Assembly: GCF_038024095.1 (NCBI RefSeq)
Contig: NZ_CP150668.1
Location: 2,418,001 to 2,482,000, forward strand
DNA from: Polaribacter tangerinus
Lineage (GTDB): Bacteria > Bacteroidota > Bacteroidia > Flavobacteriales > Flavobacteriaceae
Reading direction: 5' to 3'
DNA length: 64,000 nt
A program made the position numbers and the translations under genes. Shown piece by piece: positions 8,845 through 17,988 of this stretch. The notes under the pieces were generated by a model. The model searched no databases and was not told the origin of the DNA. It saw only the letters and a list, made by a program, of their open reading frames with translations. The number at the start of each line of letters is the position of its first letter. Within the stretch, counting starts at the first letter, position 1.

Positions 8845-11199
8845 TTATTTTTGATACTTTCTTTTTCTTAAATAGAAGAAGATACATCCAAAAATAAATA
8901 AAAGAATTAGTGGTAAAAATACATTAAAAAACTGCCAAAAAGTTCTTTCAGAATATGCTTTTTGTTTATCCAACATTTTAATTTTTACCGTTTTATTTCT
9001 TAGGTTTATAATTCCGTTATCATCTAGTAAATAGTCGATGGTATTCAGTAAAAAATCTTTATTGCCAAATTCTTGATTGGTCCATTTATCTCTAGATAAA
9101 TCGAATGGTTTGTTTTTCAAAAGCTGATTTTTGCCAATATCACCATCAGCAATAATTACCATTTTATTAGCTTTAGAAACCTTTTGAAAGTAAGGTGTTT
9201 TAAAAGGCAAAATTCGGTCTTTATATGCAGAGTTAAAATTGCCTTCTAATAAAATTGCAAAAACTTGGTTTCCAGAAATATATTCTTTTTCAACTACCTC
9301 ATCTGCAATAGATTGTAGAGAGATAAAAGTAGGAGTACCAATTTTTTGGGTTAAAACAGAGCTAACCAAAAGAGGTGTTTTTTTTATGTTATTTGGCAAT
9401 GTATCTATATTATTTGCAAACTGTAAACGAACAGGAATAACATTTTTAGTAATTGCATTATTAGGGTTTCCGCTTACAAGCGGATGGAAATACCATGCCA
9501 AGTTTTTAAACTGAGTTTGATTACCCACCTTGCCAGTAGCAACAGGAATATCGGCAGCATATAAGTCTTTTATAAGATTGTTATTTATTCTTACACCATA
9601 AGAAAAAAGTAGGTTTGTGAGGTTTAAATCTCGCGGATATACCATCATTTTGCCAGTAGCTGCAAGGCTATCTTGGTCTGCCTGAACATTGTCTATCATC
9701 CAAAGTGTTTTACCACCGTTGGTTATAAATTGGTCTAGTATAAATTTTTCTTTTTCTGTAAATTTTTCTGTAGGCTTTGCTATAATAGCCAAATCTAAGT
9801 TTAGAATATCTTTTAAAGTTTGTTGTTCTTTACCTTCCAAATCACGTAAAGTAAATTTAGCCAATTGGTACTTTTTTGCAACTTCACTTAAATAACTATA
9901 TTGATAAATGTCTGATAATTGTCCGTTGCCAGTAATTACACCTATTTTTTTTCCTTTATTTTGAAGTATGGTATATATGCCGTCAATAAAGCTATGTTCT
10001 AAATTTTCGATGGCTTTTTGTAATTGTTCTTCTTGAGATGCTAAAACCGTTGTCGGCAATAAAGAGACAATTCTTGTTTTTTTGCCCCAATTTATTTCTG
10101 CCCACGGAAAAATGATAGCTTCCGAAAGTTTACCATTTTCCTCTACAGTTAGTTGGCTTGGCATCATCCCTTTTTTAATAAGCGACTCTCGAATATTATC
10201 TGGGTTTTTAAAACTAATTTTTAGATTTTTATTCTCTGAAGATAGCTCTTCTAAAAATTGTTTTGTTTCTGTTTGAAGTCTTTTAAATTCCGAAGGAAAA
10301 TCACCCTCTAAATATACAGTAATGTGTAGTGCTTTGTCTAAGCTAGAAATGGTGTTTTTTGTTACCTTAGAAAGTGTAAATCTTTTATCTGATGTAATAT
10401 CAAATCTTTTGTAAAAAGAATTACTAATAAAGTTAATAAGAATACATCCAATACATATAACTACTAACTTTTTTATTCTAAAGGTATTCTCTAATTGTTT
10501 TTTTGCACAAAATAAAAAGAAAAAAGATATGGTTATAAAATAAATAACATTTCTAGTATCAATAACACCTCTTGCAATACTTTTGTAATGCTCTTGTATG
10601 CCAAATTGCTGAATAATTGTGCTGTTATTTTCAAATAAATTTGCAACTGCATCGAAACCAAAAAATAATATAAATGTTACAAAAACACTTAAAAGAAATG
10701 CTATAATTTGGTTTCTAGAGAGAGTAGCCGTAAAAACTCCAACACCAGTATAAGTAGCTGCTAACAAAATTAAGCCTATGTAGGAGCCTATAATGCTGCC
10801 AAAGTCTATGTTTCCAACAGGATTTGCTAATGCATATATTGTTAGTATGTAACTAATTGTGGGTAAAATAGCTATAATTGACAAAAATAATGAGGCTAAA
10901 AATTTACCTAAAATAATTTGGTTGAAAGTAAGGGGAGATGTTTTTAAAATTTCTATTGTTCCACTACTAAACTCATCTGCAAAACTTTTCATTGTAATGG
11001 CAGGAATTAAAAAAAGGAACACCCAAGGAGCTATGTAAAAAAAAGGATTAATATCTGCAAAACCTGCATTTAAGATATTAAAATTATCTTTAAAAACAAA
11101 TAAGAATAGACCGTTAAACAGCAAAAAAACACCAATTACTAAATACCCAATTGTACTCGAAAAAAATGCATTAAGTTCTTTATTTAAAATGGCTAACAT
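8845..11199 (-). CDS. gldFG: GldF-GldG fusion, gliding-motility ABC transporter
   Basis: One uninterrupted 784-residue frame carries two proteins that are separate in Flavobacterium johnsoniae (about 241 and 561 residues). Residues 1 to about 235 are GldF, a permease with ELNAFFSSTIGYLVIG, AITMKSFADEFSSGTIEIL and six membrane segments. From about 240 the GldG part begins with a membrane anchor and FYKRFDITSDKRFTLS, then the periplasmic LEGDFPSEFKRLQ region, and ends in a C-terminal helix (FLPLILLFIFGCIFFYL). No stop, start or frameshift trace is seen at the junction near 10480. With GldA these form an ABC complex needed for gliding in F. johnsoniae. gldA is not in the window. Confidence 0.92.
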   Translation of the reverse strand: MLAILNKELNAFFSSTIGYLVIGVFLLFNGLFLFVFKDNFNILNAGFADINPFFYIAPWVFLFLIPAITMKSFADEFSSGTIEILKTSPLTFNQIILGKFLASLFLSIIAILPTISYILTIYALANPVGNIDFGSIIGSYIGLILLAATYTGVGVFTATLSRNQIIAFLLSVFVTFILFFGFDAVANLFENNSTIIQQFGIQEHYKSIARGVIDTRNVIYFITISFFFLFCAKKQLENTFRIKKLVVICIGCILINFISNSFYKRFDITSDKRFTLSKVTKNTISSLDKALHITVYLEGDFPSEFKRLQTETKQFLEELSSENKNLKISFKNPDNIRESLIKKGMMPSQLTVEENGKLSEAIIFPWAEINWGKKTRIVSLLPTTVLASQEEQLQKAIENLEHSFIDGIYTILQNKGKKIGVITGNGQLSDIYQYSYLSEVAKKYQLAKFTLRDLEGKEQQTLKDILNLDLAIIAKPTEKFTEKEKFILDQFITNGGKTLWMIDNVQADQDSLAATGKMMVYPRDLNLTNLLFSYGVRINNNLIKDLYAADIPVATGKVGNQTQFKNLAWYFHPLVSGNPNNAITKNVIPVRLQFANNIDTLPNNIKKTPLLVSSVLTQKIGTPTFISLQSIADEVVEKEYISGNQVFAILLEGNFNSAYKDRILPFKTPYFQKVSKANKMVIIADGDIGKNQLLKNKPFDLSRDKWTNQEFGNKDFLLNTIDYLLDDNGIINLRNKTVKIKMLDKQKAYSERTFWQFFNVFLPLILLFIFGCIFFYLRKRKYQK

Positions 11200-11353
11200 A
11201 CTAATGTTATTTTTTTTATAATGGTGTATAGTTTAATTTAAAATTTGCATTTTAATGTGGCGAAAATAAAATAAAGCATTCCTTTTTTTGTAAACGATAT
11301 GGATGATAAATTATTCTCATAAATATATGTTTTCTTATCAGTTTTAGTTTTTA

Positions 11354-11650
11354 TTAAGGTAAACTTACTTTTTTATCGACACTCCAAGCAGCGGGTTTGT
11401 TGTTAAATAGTTTTTTGGTTTGTTGCCAAACATTTTTAAAAAGTGCAGATTTTCTGTAGTTTTCTAGCGCTTCTTCTGTTTCCCAATAAGAATAAGTAAA
11501 AAATATTTCCGCATTATTTTTATCTTGATAGAGTTCTAAAAGCAGGCACCCTTCTGAGTTTCTTATCGAATTTTTTTTTGCTTCAAATATTGATAAAAAA
11601 GTGTCAATATATTTTCCGTGAAACTGCATTTTAACTATTCTTACAAACAT
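11354..11650 (-). CDS. ABM-domain (antibiotic biosynthesis monooxygenase-like) protein
   Basis: A 98-residue protein of the dimeric alpha+beta barrel ABM fold: MFVRIVKMQFHGKYIDTFLSIF, then the GCLLLELYQD strand, FFTYSYWETEEALENYRKS and a C-terminal AAWSVDKKV. These small proteins include quinone or heme-related monooxygenases and many of unknown role. It starts 4 bases after the upstream SAM hydroxide adenosyltransferase stop, so the two are co-transcribed. No catalytic assignment is possible. Confidence 0.8.
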   Translation of the reverse strand: MFVRIVKMQFHGKYIDTFLSIFEAKKNSIRNSEGCLLLELYQDKNNAEIFFTYSYWETEEALENYRKSALFKNVWQQTKKLFNNKPAAWSVDKKVSLP

Positions 11651-11654
11651 TTTT

Positions 11655-12512
11655 TTAAATTTTGGTATAATCTTGTTCTGGAGTATCGATAAACTCTACA
11701 GTTATGGTATCTCTATATTGCAAGCCTAGTAAAGAAGAAGCGCCGCCAACACTGCCTAAATTACTTCTGTAAATGGCAATTTCTAAAAATCCGGCGGCAT
11801 TAAAAATAGCCAATTTATGTCCATCATATTGGTGATTTTCATAAGAGCTATTGCTGGCAATTTCATTATATTTTGTAAATATTTTAGAAAAAGTGTGTTT
11901 TTTGGCAACTACCCTAAAATCTCTTCCTCTACCAATGTCTAAAAACATTTTTTTACTAATATTGGTAATCACATTTCCATAATTATCTATATAAACAATA
12001 CCGCCAATAAGTTGGTTTTGTGTATTATTTACAATAGGTTGAATTTCTCTAATTTTTTTAAAAGAGTTTATTTCTTTTCCTATTACGGTTAAATTTCCTC
12101 CACGAGCAATAAAACAAGCAACTTGCACAAAAACATCTAATACAGGAAAACTACTTTCTACCCGATCATGAATGTTAATTTCTACAATTCTTTTGGGCTT
12201 AATTTCATTCGCTATCATAGAGATAATACCGTTATCCGGACACACAAAATAATGGTCATCTAGCTCTAAAGCAATATGTTTATTATCTTCACTTAGTTCA
12301 GAATCTACACCAATAATATGTATGGTTCCTGTTGGGAAGCTTTTGTAAGAATGCTTTAGGATATAGGCTGTTTCTGTAATGTTAAAAGGAGAAATTTCGT
12401 GAGTTATATCAACAATTTTAGCTTCCGGAAGCTCAGAGTAAATAGCACCTTTAACTGCACCTACAAAATGGTCTTTTGTTCCGAAATCTGTTGTAAGTGT
12501 TATGAAATTCAT
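11655..12512 (-). CDS. S-adenosyl-L-methionine hydroxide adenosyltransferase (DUF62)
   Basis: A 285-residue cytosolic enzyme. The N-terminal SAM-binding domain shows TLTTDFGTKDHFVGAVKGAI (D8 and D13 region), VDITHEISPFNI and VDSELSEDNK. The family CPDNGIISMI motif follows, and the C-terminal barrel ends with SSLLGLQYRDTITVEF. The family hydrolyses SAM to adenosine and methionine using water or hydroxide, and is related to the fluorinase and chlorinase. It has no chlorinase/fluorinase loop that I can identify. The operon with the ABM protein has no obvious metabolic logic. Confidence 0.9.
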   Translation of the reverse strand: MNFITLTTDFGTKDHFVGAVKGAIYSELPEAKIVDITHEISPFNITETAYILKHSYKSFPTGTIHIIGVDSELSEDNKHIALELDDHYFVCPDNGIISMIANEIKPKRIVEINIHDRVESSFPVLDVFVQVACFIARGGNLTVIGKEINSFKKIREIQPIVNNTQNQLIGGIVYIDNYGNVITNISKKMFLDIGRGRDFRVVAKKHTFSKIFTKYNEIASNSSYENHQYDGHKLAIFNAAGFLEIAIYRSNLGSVGGASSLLGLQYRDTITVEFIDTPEQDYTKI

Positions 12513-12559
12513 TAATGGGGATGTTAATTAATTGTGTAAAAGTTTTCAACTATTCAACG

Positions 12560-12567
12560 CAAATCTA
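12560..12567 (-). promoter_or_regulatory. -7 element for SAM hydroxide adenosyltransferase operon
   Basis: It reads TAGATTTG on the minus strand (TAnnTTTG), 47 bases before the start at 12512. The 125-base divergent region must also hold the phoH promoter, which I could not place. Confidence 0.4.
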
Positions 12568-12637
12568 ATCATTTTAGAAATTTTATTGCTTATTTTTATT
12601 TAATTATAAACGGTACTTACCAACAAAAATTAAACAT

Positions 12638-13591
12638 TTGAACGAACGTGTTTTAGAACTATCAGAAATTAACCCAAAAGATTTTTTTGGACCACACAAT
12701 GCCACTGTAGAACAACTAAAAAAGTATTTTCCTAAGATAAAAATCGTAGCTAGAGATACTACGTTAAAAATTTATGGAGAATCAGACATTTTAGATGAAT
12801 TTGAAATAAGGTTCGAGCGATTAATAAATTATTTTGAACGTTACAATAAGTTAGATGAAAACAGCATCGAGCAAATTGTTACCTCAACAGGTAAAGAATC
12901 TAAAACGAATGCAGCAAAAAATGCCAAAGAAGTATTGGTTCATGGTGTGGGTGGAAAACTGATTAAAGCTCAAACAGACAATCAACGAAAAATGGTTGCT
13001 TCAATGACAAAAAACGATATGCTCTTTGCTGTAGGACCTGCAGGAACAGGAAAAACATATACAGCAGTTGCATTGGCAGTAAAAGCGTTGAAAGAAAAAG
13101 AAGTTAGAAGAATTATTTTGACTAGGCCAGCAGTAGAATCAGGAGAAAATTTAGGGTTCTTACCAGGAGATTTAAAAGAAAAATTAGACCCATATATGCA
13201 ACCTTTGTATGATGCTTTACGCGACATGATACCTCATGAAAAGTTAGAGTCTCACCTAGAAAAAGGAATTATTCAAATTGCGCCATTGGCTTTTATGAGA
13301 GGAAGAACTTTAGACAATGCTTTTGTTATTTTAGATGAAGCACAAAATACAACTCATGCTCAAATGAAAATGTTTTTAACTAGAATGGGAAAAAGCGCAA
13401 AGTTTATTATTACTGGTGATCCTGGTCAGATAGATTTACCAAGAAAACAAGTGTCTGGACTTAAAGAAGCTTTATTAGCGTTAAAAGAAATTGACGGTAT
13501 TGCACAAGTTTTTTTAGACGACAAAGACGTTGTAAGACATCGATTGGTTAGGAGAATAATATCTGCTTATAAAAGTATAGAAACAAGTTAG
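12638..13591 (+). CDS. phoH: PhoH family ATPase
   Basis: A 317-residue P-loop protein. The N-terminal RNA/DNA-binding-like region (about 1-110) includes FGPHNATVEQLKKYFPKIKI. The ATPase core has Walker A GPAGTGKTYTA near residue 133, RPAVESGENLGFLPGDLKEK, and Walker B FVILDEAQNTT, with a sensor TGDPGQIDLP. PhoH/YbeZ proteins are linked to RNA processing and ribosome quality control with YbeY. The start is TTG: no upstream in-frame ATG fits and the N-terminus aligns with the usual family start as I know it. Confidence 0.93.
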   Translation: MNERVLELSEINPKDFFGPHNATVEQLKKYFPKIKIVARDTTLKIYGESDILDEFEIRFERLINYFERYNKLDENSIEQIVTSTGKESKTNAAKNAKEVLVHGVGGKLIKAQTDNQRKMVASMTKNDMLFAVGPAGTGKTYTAVALAVKALKEKEVRRIILTRPAVESGENLGFLPGDLKEKLDPYMQPLYDALRDMIPHEKLESHLEKGIIQIAPLAFMRGRTLDNAFVILDEAQNTTHAQMKMFLTRMGKSAKFIITGDPGQIDLPRKQVSGLKEALLALKEIDGIAQVFLDDKDVVRHRLVRRIISAYKSIETS

Positions 13592-13760
13592 TAATGTTTT
13601 ATAAAAACTGTATGTGAACTCTATTTCTGAGATTTTTTATACATAAAAGCACCACGTTTTAACTCAAAAAATGAACAGAAAATAGCCAGGTTACCATTTT
13701 GGTTTTTTTAAAAACAAATAAAAGTCTCTCAAACTAGTAATTATAATCTGTTAAAAATAG

Positions 13761-13768
13761 TATTTTTG
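13761..13768 (+). promoter_or_regulatory. -7 element for purC
   Basis: TATTTTTG matches TAnnTTTG and lies 21 bases before the ATG at 13790. Because the element covers a possible TTG start at 13766, it argues for the ATG. Confidence 0.5.
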
Positions 13769-13789
13769 CAACCACAAACTCATACCACA

Positions 13790-14743
13790 ATGAATACAAT
13801 AAACGAGACAAATTTTAAGTTTCCGAATTTAAAATCTGTTTATAAAGGCAAGGTTAGAGAAGTTTACAATATAGATAATTCTCTTTTAGTAATGATTGCT
13901 ACAGATAGGCTTTCGGCATTTGATGTAATTTTGCCTCGTCAAATTCCTTTTAAAGGACAAATATTAAATCAGATTGCAACCAAGATGATGAATGATACCA
14001 AAGATATTGTTCCGAATTGGTTGATAGCAAATCCTGATGAGAATGTAGCTGTAGGTGATTTATGTACTCCATTTAAAGTAGAAATGGTAATAAGAGGTTA
14101 TTTATCTGGCCATGCAGCCAGAGAATATAAGTTAGGTAAAAGAACCTTATGTGGTGTGGCAATGCCAAAAGGTTTAAAAGAAAACGATAAATTTCCTACA
14201 CCAATAATTACCCCTTCAACAAAAGCGGATAATGGGGCACACGACGAAGATATTTCAAGAGAAGATATTTTAGCGAAAAATATAGTTACAGAAGCAGACT
14301 ACCTAATTTTAGAAGATTATACTAGAAAATTATTTAATAGAGGAACAGAAATTGCTGCAAAAAGAGGTCTTATTTTAGTGGATACTAAATATGAGTTCGG
14401 AAAAACAAAAGACGGTAAAATTGTATTAATTGATGAAATTCATACGCCAGATTCCTCTAGATATTTTTATGCTGATGGCTACGCAGAAAGACAGGAGCAA
14501 GAACTTCCTCAAAAACAACTCTCGAAGGAGTTTGTAAGACAATGGCTTATAGAAAATGGTTTTCAAGGTAAAGAGCATCAGCAAATACCTACTATGTCCG
14601 ATGAAAAAATAAATGAAATTTCGAATCGTTACATAGAATTGTATGAACAAATTACAGGAGAAAGTTTTGTAAAAGCCGATACTAATAATGTGTTAGAAAG
14701 AATAGAAAATAATGTAAATTCTTTTTTAAGCTCAATAAAATAA
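13790..14743 (+). CDS. purC: Phosphoribosylaminoimidazole-succinocarboxamide synthase
   Basis: A 317-residue cytosolic enzyme of purine synthesis that joins CAIR and aspartate with ATP to give SAICAR. Visible motifs are [13 protein letters not shown] (ATP-binding loop), [32 protein letters not shown], and [17 protein letters not shown] with the metal/substrate-binding acidic residues. ATG 13790 is chosen over an 8-residue upstream extension from TTG 13766, because the extension overlaps the -7 element and the protein then begins [11 protein letters not shown]. It is apparently monocistronic, with other pur genes elsewhere. Confidence 0.97.
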   Translation: MNTINETNFKFPNLKSVYKGKVREVYNIDNSLLVMIATDRLSAFDVILPRQIPFKGQILNQIATKMMNDTKDIVPNWLIANPDENVAVGDLCTPFKVEMVIRGYLSGHAAREYKLGKRTLCGVAMPKGLKENDKFPTPIITPSTKADNGAHDEDISREDILAKNIVTEADYLILEDYTRKLFNRGTEIAAKRGLILVDTKYEFGKTKDGKIVLIDEIHTPDSSRYFYADGYAERQEQELPQKQLSKEFVRQWLIENGFQGKEHQQIPTMSDEKINEISNRYIELYEQITGESFVKADTNNVLERIENNVNSFLSSIK

Positions 14744-14808
14744 TACATTTGTATTTGAAAAAAAACAATTACAAATTAAAAATATACTTTAAATAAAAAC
14801 AACTTATA

Positions 14809-15996
14809 ATGATAATAGAACCAAGAACAAGAGGGTTTATTTGTTTAACCTCTCATCCTACAGGTTGCGAGCAAAATGTTAAAGATCAAATAGCGTATGT
14901 ACAATCTAAAGGAAAAATAGAAGGAGCTAAAAGAGTTTTAGTAATTGGTGCCTCTACAGGTTTTGGTTTGGCATCTAGAATAACAAGTGCATTCGGTTCT
15001 GATGCGGCTACCATTGGTGTATTTTTTGATAAACCAGCCACCGAAGGAAGGCCAGGTTCTCCGGGCTATTATAACACAGCTGCTTTTGAAACTGAAGCAC
15101 ACAAAGCTGGTTTATATGCAAAAAGTATTAATGGAGATGCGTTTTCAAATGATATTAAAGCGCAAGTAGCTTCGCTTATTAAAGAAGATTTAGGTCAGGT
15201 AGATTTGGTTATCTATAGTTTAGCATCACCTGTTAGAACACATCCCGTTTCAGGTAAAAGGTACAAATCTGTATTAAAACCAATCGGAGAAGTTTTTACA
15301 AATAAAACGGTAGATTTTCATACAGGTGTAGTTTCAGAAATTTCTATTAACCCTGCAGAGGGAGAGGATATTGAAAATACTGTTACTGTAATGGGTGGCG
15401 AAGATTGGAAAATGTGGATGGATGCTTTAAATGACAATAATTTATTGGCAGATGGCGCAACAACTGTTGCGTATTCATACATTGGCCCAGAAGTTACAAA
15501 GCCAGTATATAGAAACGGAACAATTGGAGCTGCTAAAGATCATCTAGAAAAAACTGCTTTTGAAATTTCAGATGCATTAAAATCAATAAAAGGAAAAGCA
15601 TATGTTTCCGTTAATAAAGCATTGGTAACTCAAGCTAGTTCAGCTATTCCTGTTATTCCTTTGTATATTTCATTGCTATATAAGGTGATGAAGGCCAAAG
15701 GGATTCATGAAGGATGTATAGAGCAAATACAACGTTTGTATAGCGAACGTTTGTATGGAGGAGATATTTCTTTAGATGATAAAGGTAGAATTCGTATTGA
15801 TGATTTAGAAATGCGATCTGACGTACAAGAGGAAGTTGTTAAACTCTGGAAAAGTGCTACTACAGATAATTTACCAGAAATTGGAGATTTAGAAGGGTAT
15901 AGCACCGATTTTTATAATTTATTCGGATTTAAAGTTCCGGGTGTAGATTACGATGCAGACGTAAATGAAGTAGTTCTAATGCCAAGCGAACAATAA
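14809..15996 (+). CDS. fabV: Trans-2-enoyl-ACP/CoA reductase FabV
   Basis: A 395-residue NADH-dependent enoyl reductase for the last step of fatty-acid elongation. It shows the FabV-specific start MIIEPRTRGFICLTSHPTGC and the Rossmann loop VLVIGASTGFGLASRI. The Y-x8-K active-site pair is seen in YSYIGPEVTK, followed by PVYRNGTIGAAK. The C-terminal region ends in VDYDADVNEVV. FabV is intrinsically little affected by triclosan. A fabI gene is also present at 44376, so the organism carries two unrelated enoyl reductases. A strong terminator follows. Confidence 0.96.
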   Translation: MIIEPRTRGFICLTSHPTGCEQNVKDQIAYVQSKGKIEGAKRVLVIGASTGFGLASRITSAFGSDAATIGVFFDKPATEGRPGSPGYYNTAAFETEAHKAGLYAKSINGDAFSNDIKAQVASLIKEDLGQVDLVIYSLASPVRTHPVSGKRYKSVLKPIGEVFTNKTVDFHTGVVSEISINPAEGEDIENTVTVMGGEDWKMWMDALNDNNLLADGATTVAYSYIGPEVTKPVYRNGTIGAAKDHLEKTAFEISDALKSIKGKAYVSVNKALVTQASSAIPVIPLYISLLYKVMKAKGIHEGCIEQIQRLYSERLYGGDISLDDKGRIRIDDLEMRSDVQEEVVKLWKSATTDNLPEIGDLEGYSTDFYNLFGFKVPGVDYDADVNEVVLMPSEQ

Positions 15997-16008
15997 TAAC
16001 AAATAAAA

Positions 16009-16047
16009 AAAAGCCTTATTAATATAATTAGTAAGGCTTTTTTTTTG
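16009..16047 (+). terminator. Rho-independent terminator after fabV
   Basis: AAAGCCTTA and TAAGGCTTT form a perfect stem with an AT loop, followed by a run of nine T. Confidence 0.88.
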
Positions 16048-16064
16048 GATTAAAAAAAATAATT

Positions 16065-16547
16065 TTGAAGGCAGTAACTATCAAACAACTGAAAGATGAA
16101 TTAGGGCATAAGTCTGCTTATGAACTTAAGGAGTTATGTTTACATTTGGCAAGATTCAAGAAAGAGAATAAAGAATTACTTACTTATTTAATGTTCGAAT
16201 CTTTAGATGAAGATGCTTATGTAGAAAAGATTAAAGAAGAGATAGATGAACAATTTAATACTATAAATACTTATAGCTTTTATTATATCAGAAAAAGTGT
16301 TCGTAAAATTTTAACATCAATAAAAAAGCATATTCGTTATTCCAAGAAAAAAGAAACAGAAGCAGCACTATTATTATATTTTTGTACGAAGTTAAAAGAG
16401 TTAAAACCTTCTATAAAAAGAAGTACCCGTTTGCTTAGTATTTTTGAAACACAAGTAAGAATGATTCAGAAAGCAATAGCTAAGTTACACGAAGATTTAC
16501 AGTATGATTTCGAGTTAGAATTAACTAAATTGTTGGACGATGAATAA
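16065..16547 (+). CDS. Conserved hypothetical protein, all-helical
   Basis: A 160-residue cytosolic protein with no recognised catalytic motif. It is rich in Lys and Glu and predicted helical throughout (TIKQLKDELGHKSAYELKELCLHLARFKKENKELLTYL). The start is TTG 16065; a later ATG would remove the conserved-looking first helix. The last 8 bases overlap the next gene, so the two are translated as a unit. I recall homologs in many Flavobacteriaceae, without a known function. Confidence 0.7.
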   Translation: MKAVTIKQLKDELGHKSAYELKELCLHLARFKKENKELLTYLMFESLDEDAYVEKIKEEIDEQFNTINTYSFYYIRKSVRKILTSIKKHIRYSKKKETEAALLLYFCTKLKELKPSIKRSTRLLSIFETQVRMIQKAIAKLHEDLQYDFELELTKLLDDE

Positions 16548-16908
16548 GCAAAGACCAGTTTTAAAAGGTTTAGAAAGGGAAAATATGACTTCGGTAGAAG
16601 CTTTTCAAAATAATACCCTACGACCAGTAATAAAAATGCAACATAGTTTATTAATAGCTACTTTTAATAGGTATATTATAAATAAAAAAGTAGATTTTTT
16701 ATCCCTTACCGACCCCAAAAAAAGAGAACGTATTAAAGGTGTTTTTACAAAAGATATTAGTTTTAAAAATCAAACTATTGGTTGTATAATCGGTCAGTTT
16801 ACAACAGAGGAATACCATTTTTACGCAATAAATTCCTCGGAATTAAATAGGCGAATTATTCAAATTATAATACAACGTGTACAAGACAGTCTTGCGGAGT
16901 TAGCTTAA
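16540..16908 (+). CDS. Conserved hypothetical protein, partner of upstream gene
   Basis: A 122-residue basic protein that begins inside the end of the upstream frame (8-base overlap). It contains ERENMTSVEAFQNNTLRPVIKMQHSLL and a C-terminal helix RRIIQIIIQRVQDSLAEL. Homologs in databases are sometimes labelled glyoxalase, but I see no glyoxalase metal ligands or fold signature here. The function is unknown. The tight overlap suggests a complex or regulatory pair with the 160-residue protein. Confidence 0.7.
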   Translation: MNKQRPVLKGLERENMTSVEAFQNNTLRPVIKMQHSLLIATFNRYIINKKVDFLSLTDPKKRERIKGVFTKDISFKNQTIGCIIGQFTTEEYHFYAINSSELNRRIIQIIIQRVQDSLAELA

Positions 16909-16934
16909 AAAAAAGCCACTGCTTAAACAGTGGC
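16906..16934 (-). terminator. Terminator, best read on the minus strand
   Basis: GCCACTG and CAGTGGC pair around CTTAAA, with the A-run 16907-16914 giving a U-tract on the minus strand. It may end the TauE/SafE transcript, whose stop is 130 bases away. On the plus strand there is a stem but no T-run. Confidence 0.6.
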
Positions 16935-17062
16935 TCATCAATCAACCAAAAAACTTCTTATTTATAAAATTAGAAGTAAACGAATGTTTTAATTTACAGA
17001 TAACAAATTTAATAAACTATATTGTTTAACTATATGAAAATTATGTTAAACAAATTGTAAAT

Positions 17063-17845
17063 TTAAAAAGTTAGAAAAACTTTCCACAAAATTCGAATGC
17101 TTACAAATGCAATTAAAAGTGCTGTAGCTTTTTTAAGCTGAACGGCAGAAAGTTTTTTAGCACTTAAAATTCCACCTATTTGTCCGCCAATAAAAACTGT
17201 AAAAGCTAATATTATTGTCAGTTTCCAGTTTAGGACAAAATTAGAATTTGTAAACTGTCCGAACAAGCCAGCAATAGAATTTACCAAAATGAAAAAGCTT
17301 GCCGTTGCAGCAATTTTTTTAGAAATATCCCATCTTGTAACATGCAGCAACGGAGCCAAAAATATGCCTCCTCCAATACCTACCATTCCAGATAAAAAAC
17401 CTACAATGGCTCCGTATAAACTATTTTTTACCGTATCGTTTTTTTTGTTAATTGATGATGTAACTTCTGTTACCGTAGAAAACCACATGGTAAATGCAGC
17501 AAAAAGCAATGTTATACTTAGTAAGGTAAAGAAAACGTATTCATTAATTTTTAGAAATCCGCCAAGATATGCAAACGGAATACTGAGACTTACAAGTGGA
17601 ATAATTTTTTTCCACTCAAGTATTTTTTGCTTTTGGTATATAAGTACGTTGCCAGATACAACAACTATGTTGCATATTAGTGCCATAGCTCTTATTTCTG
17701 TATATGCCATAGCACTGAGTGCTAAAATAGCTAAATAGCTAGAACCACCACCAAATCCCACAGAGGCATATATAATGGCAACTATTAAAAATAGTAAAAT
17801 TACCCACCATTCATTTTCTAAAATTGTTAAAAATTCGAGTATCAT
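17063..17845 (-). CDS. TauE/SafE family sulfite/organic anion exporter
   Basis: A 260-residue inner-membrane protein with about eight membrane segments arranged as two repeats. The glycine-rich family motifs are YASVGFGGGSSYLAILAL near the N-terminus and VGFLSGMVGIGGGIFLAPLL at the start of the second half. Family members export sulfite, sulfoacetate or related anions, but substrates are rarely known. It stands alone on the minus strand and is divergent from the acetate cluster, so a shared upstream region of 143 bases may hold both promoters. Confidence 0.88.
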   Translation of the reverse strand: MILEFLTILENEWWVILLFLIVAIIYASVGFGGGSSYLAILALSAMAYTEIRAMALICNIVVVSGNVLIYQKQKILEWKKIIPLVSLSIPFAYLGGFLKINEYVFFTLLSITLLFAAFTMWFSTVTEVTSSINKKNDTVKNSLYGAIVGFLSGMVGIGGGIFLAPLLHVTRWDISKKIAATASFFILVNSIAGLFGQFTNSNFVLNWKLTIILAFTVFIGGQIGGILSAKKLSAVQLKKATALLIAFVSIRILWKVFLTF

Positions 17846-17988
17846 TTATTTACATTTCACAGAGCGAACTTACAGAAATTATAAAAATAAAGCCATTTAT
17901 ATAGTAAATACTAGTAATTATTTCTTTTTCAGTAAAATAAATCTAAAATATTTTGCTAAATTAATATATTTATGCTAATTTTATATAT

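Noticed and set aside
13766..13789. TTG start for purC, 8 residues upstream
   Set aside because: It overlaps a TAnnTTTG promoter element and adds a non-family N-terminus.
16540..16908. Glyoxalase annotation for the 122-residue protein
   Set aside because: No metal ligands or repeated beta-alpha-beta units of the VOC/glyoxalase fold are visible.
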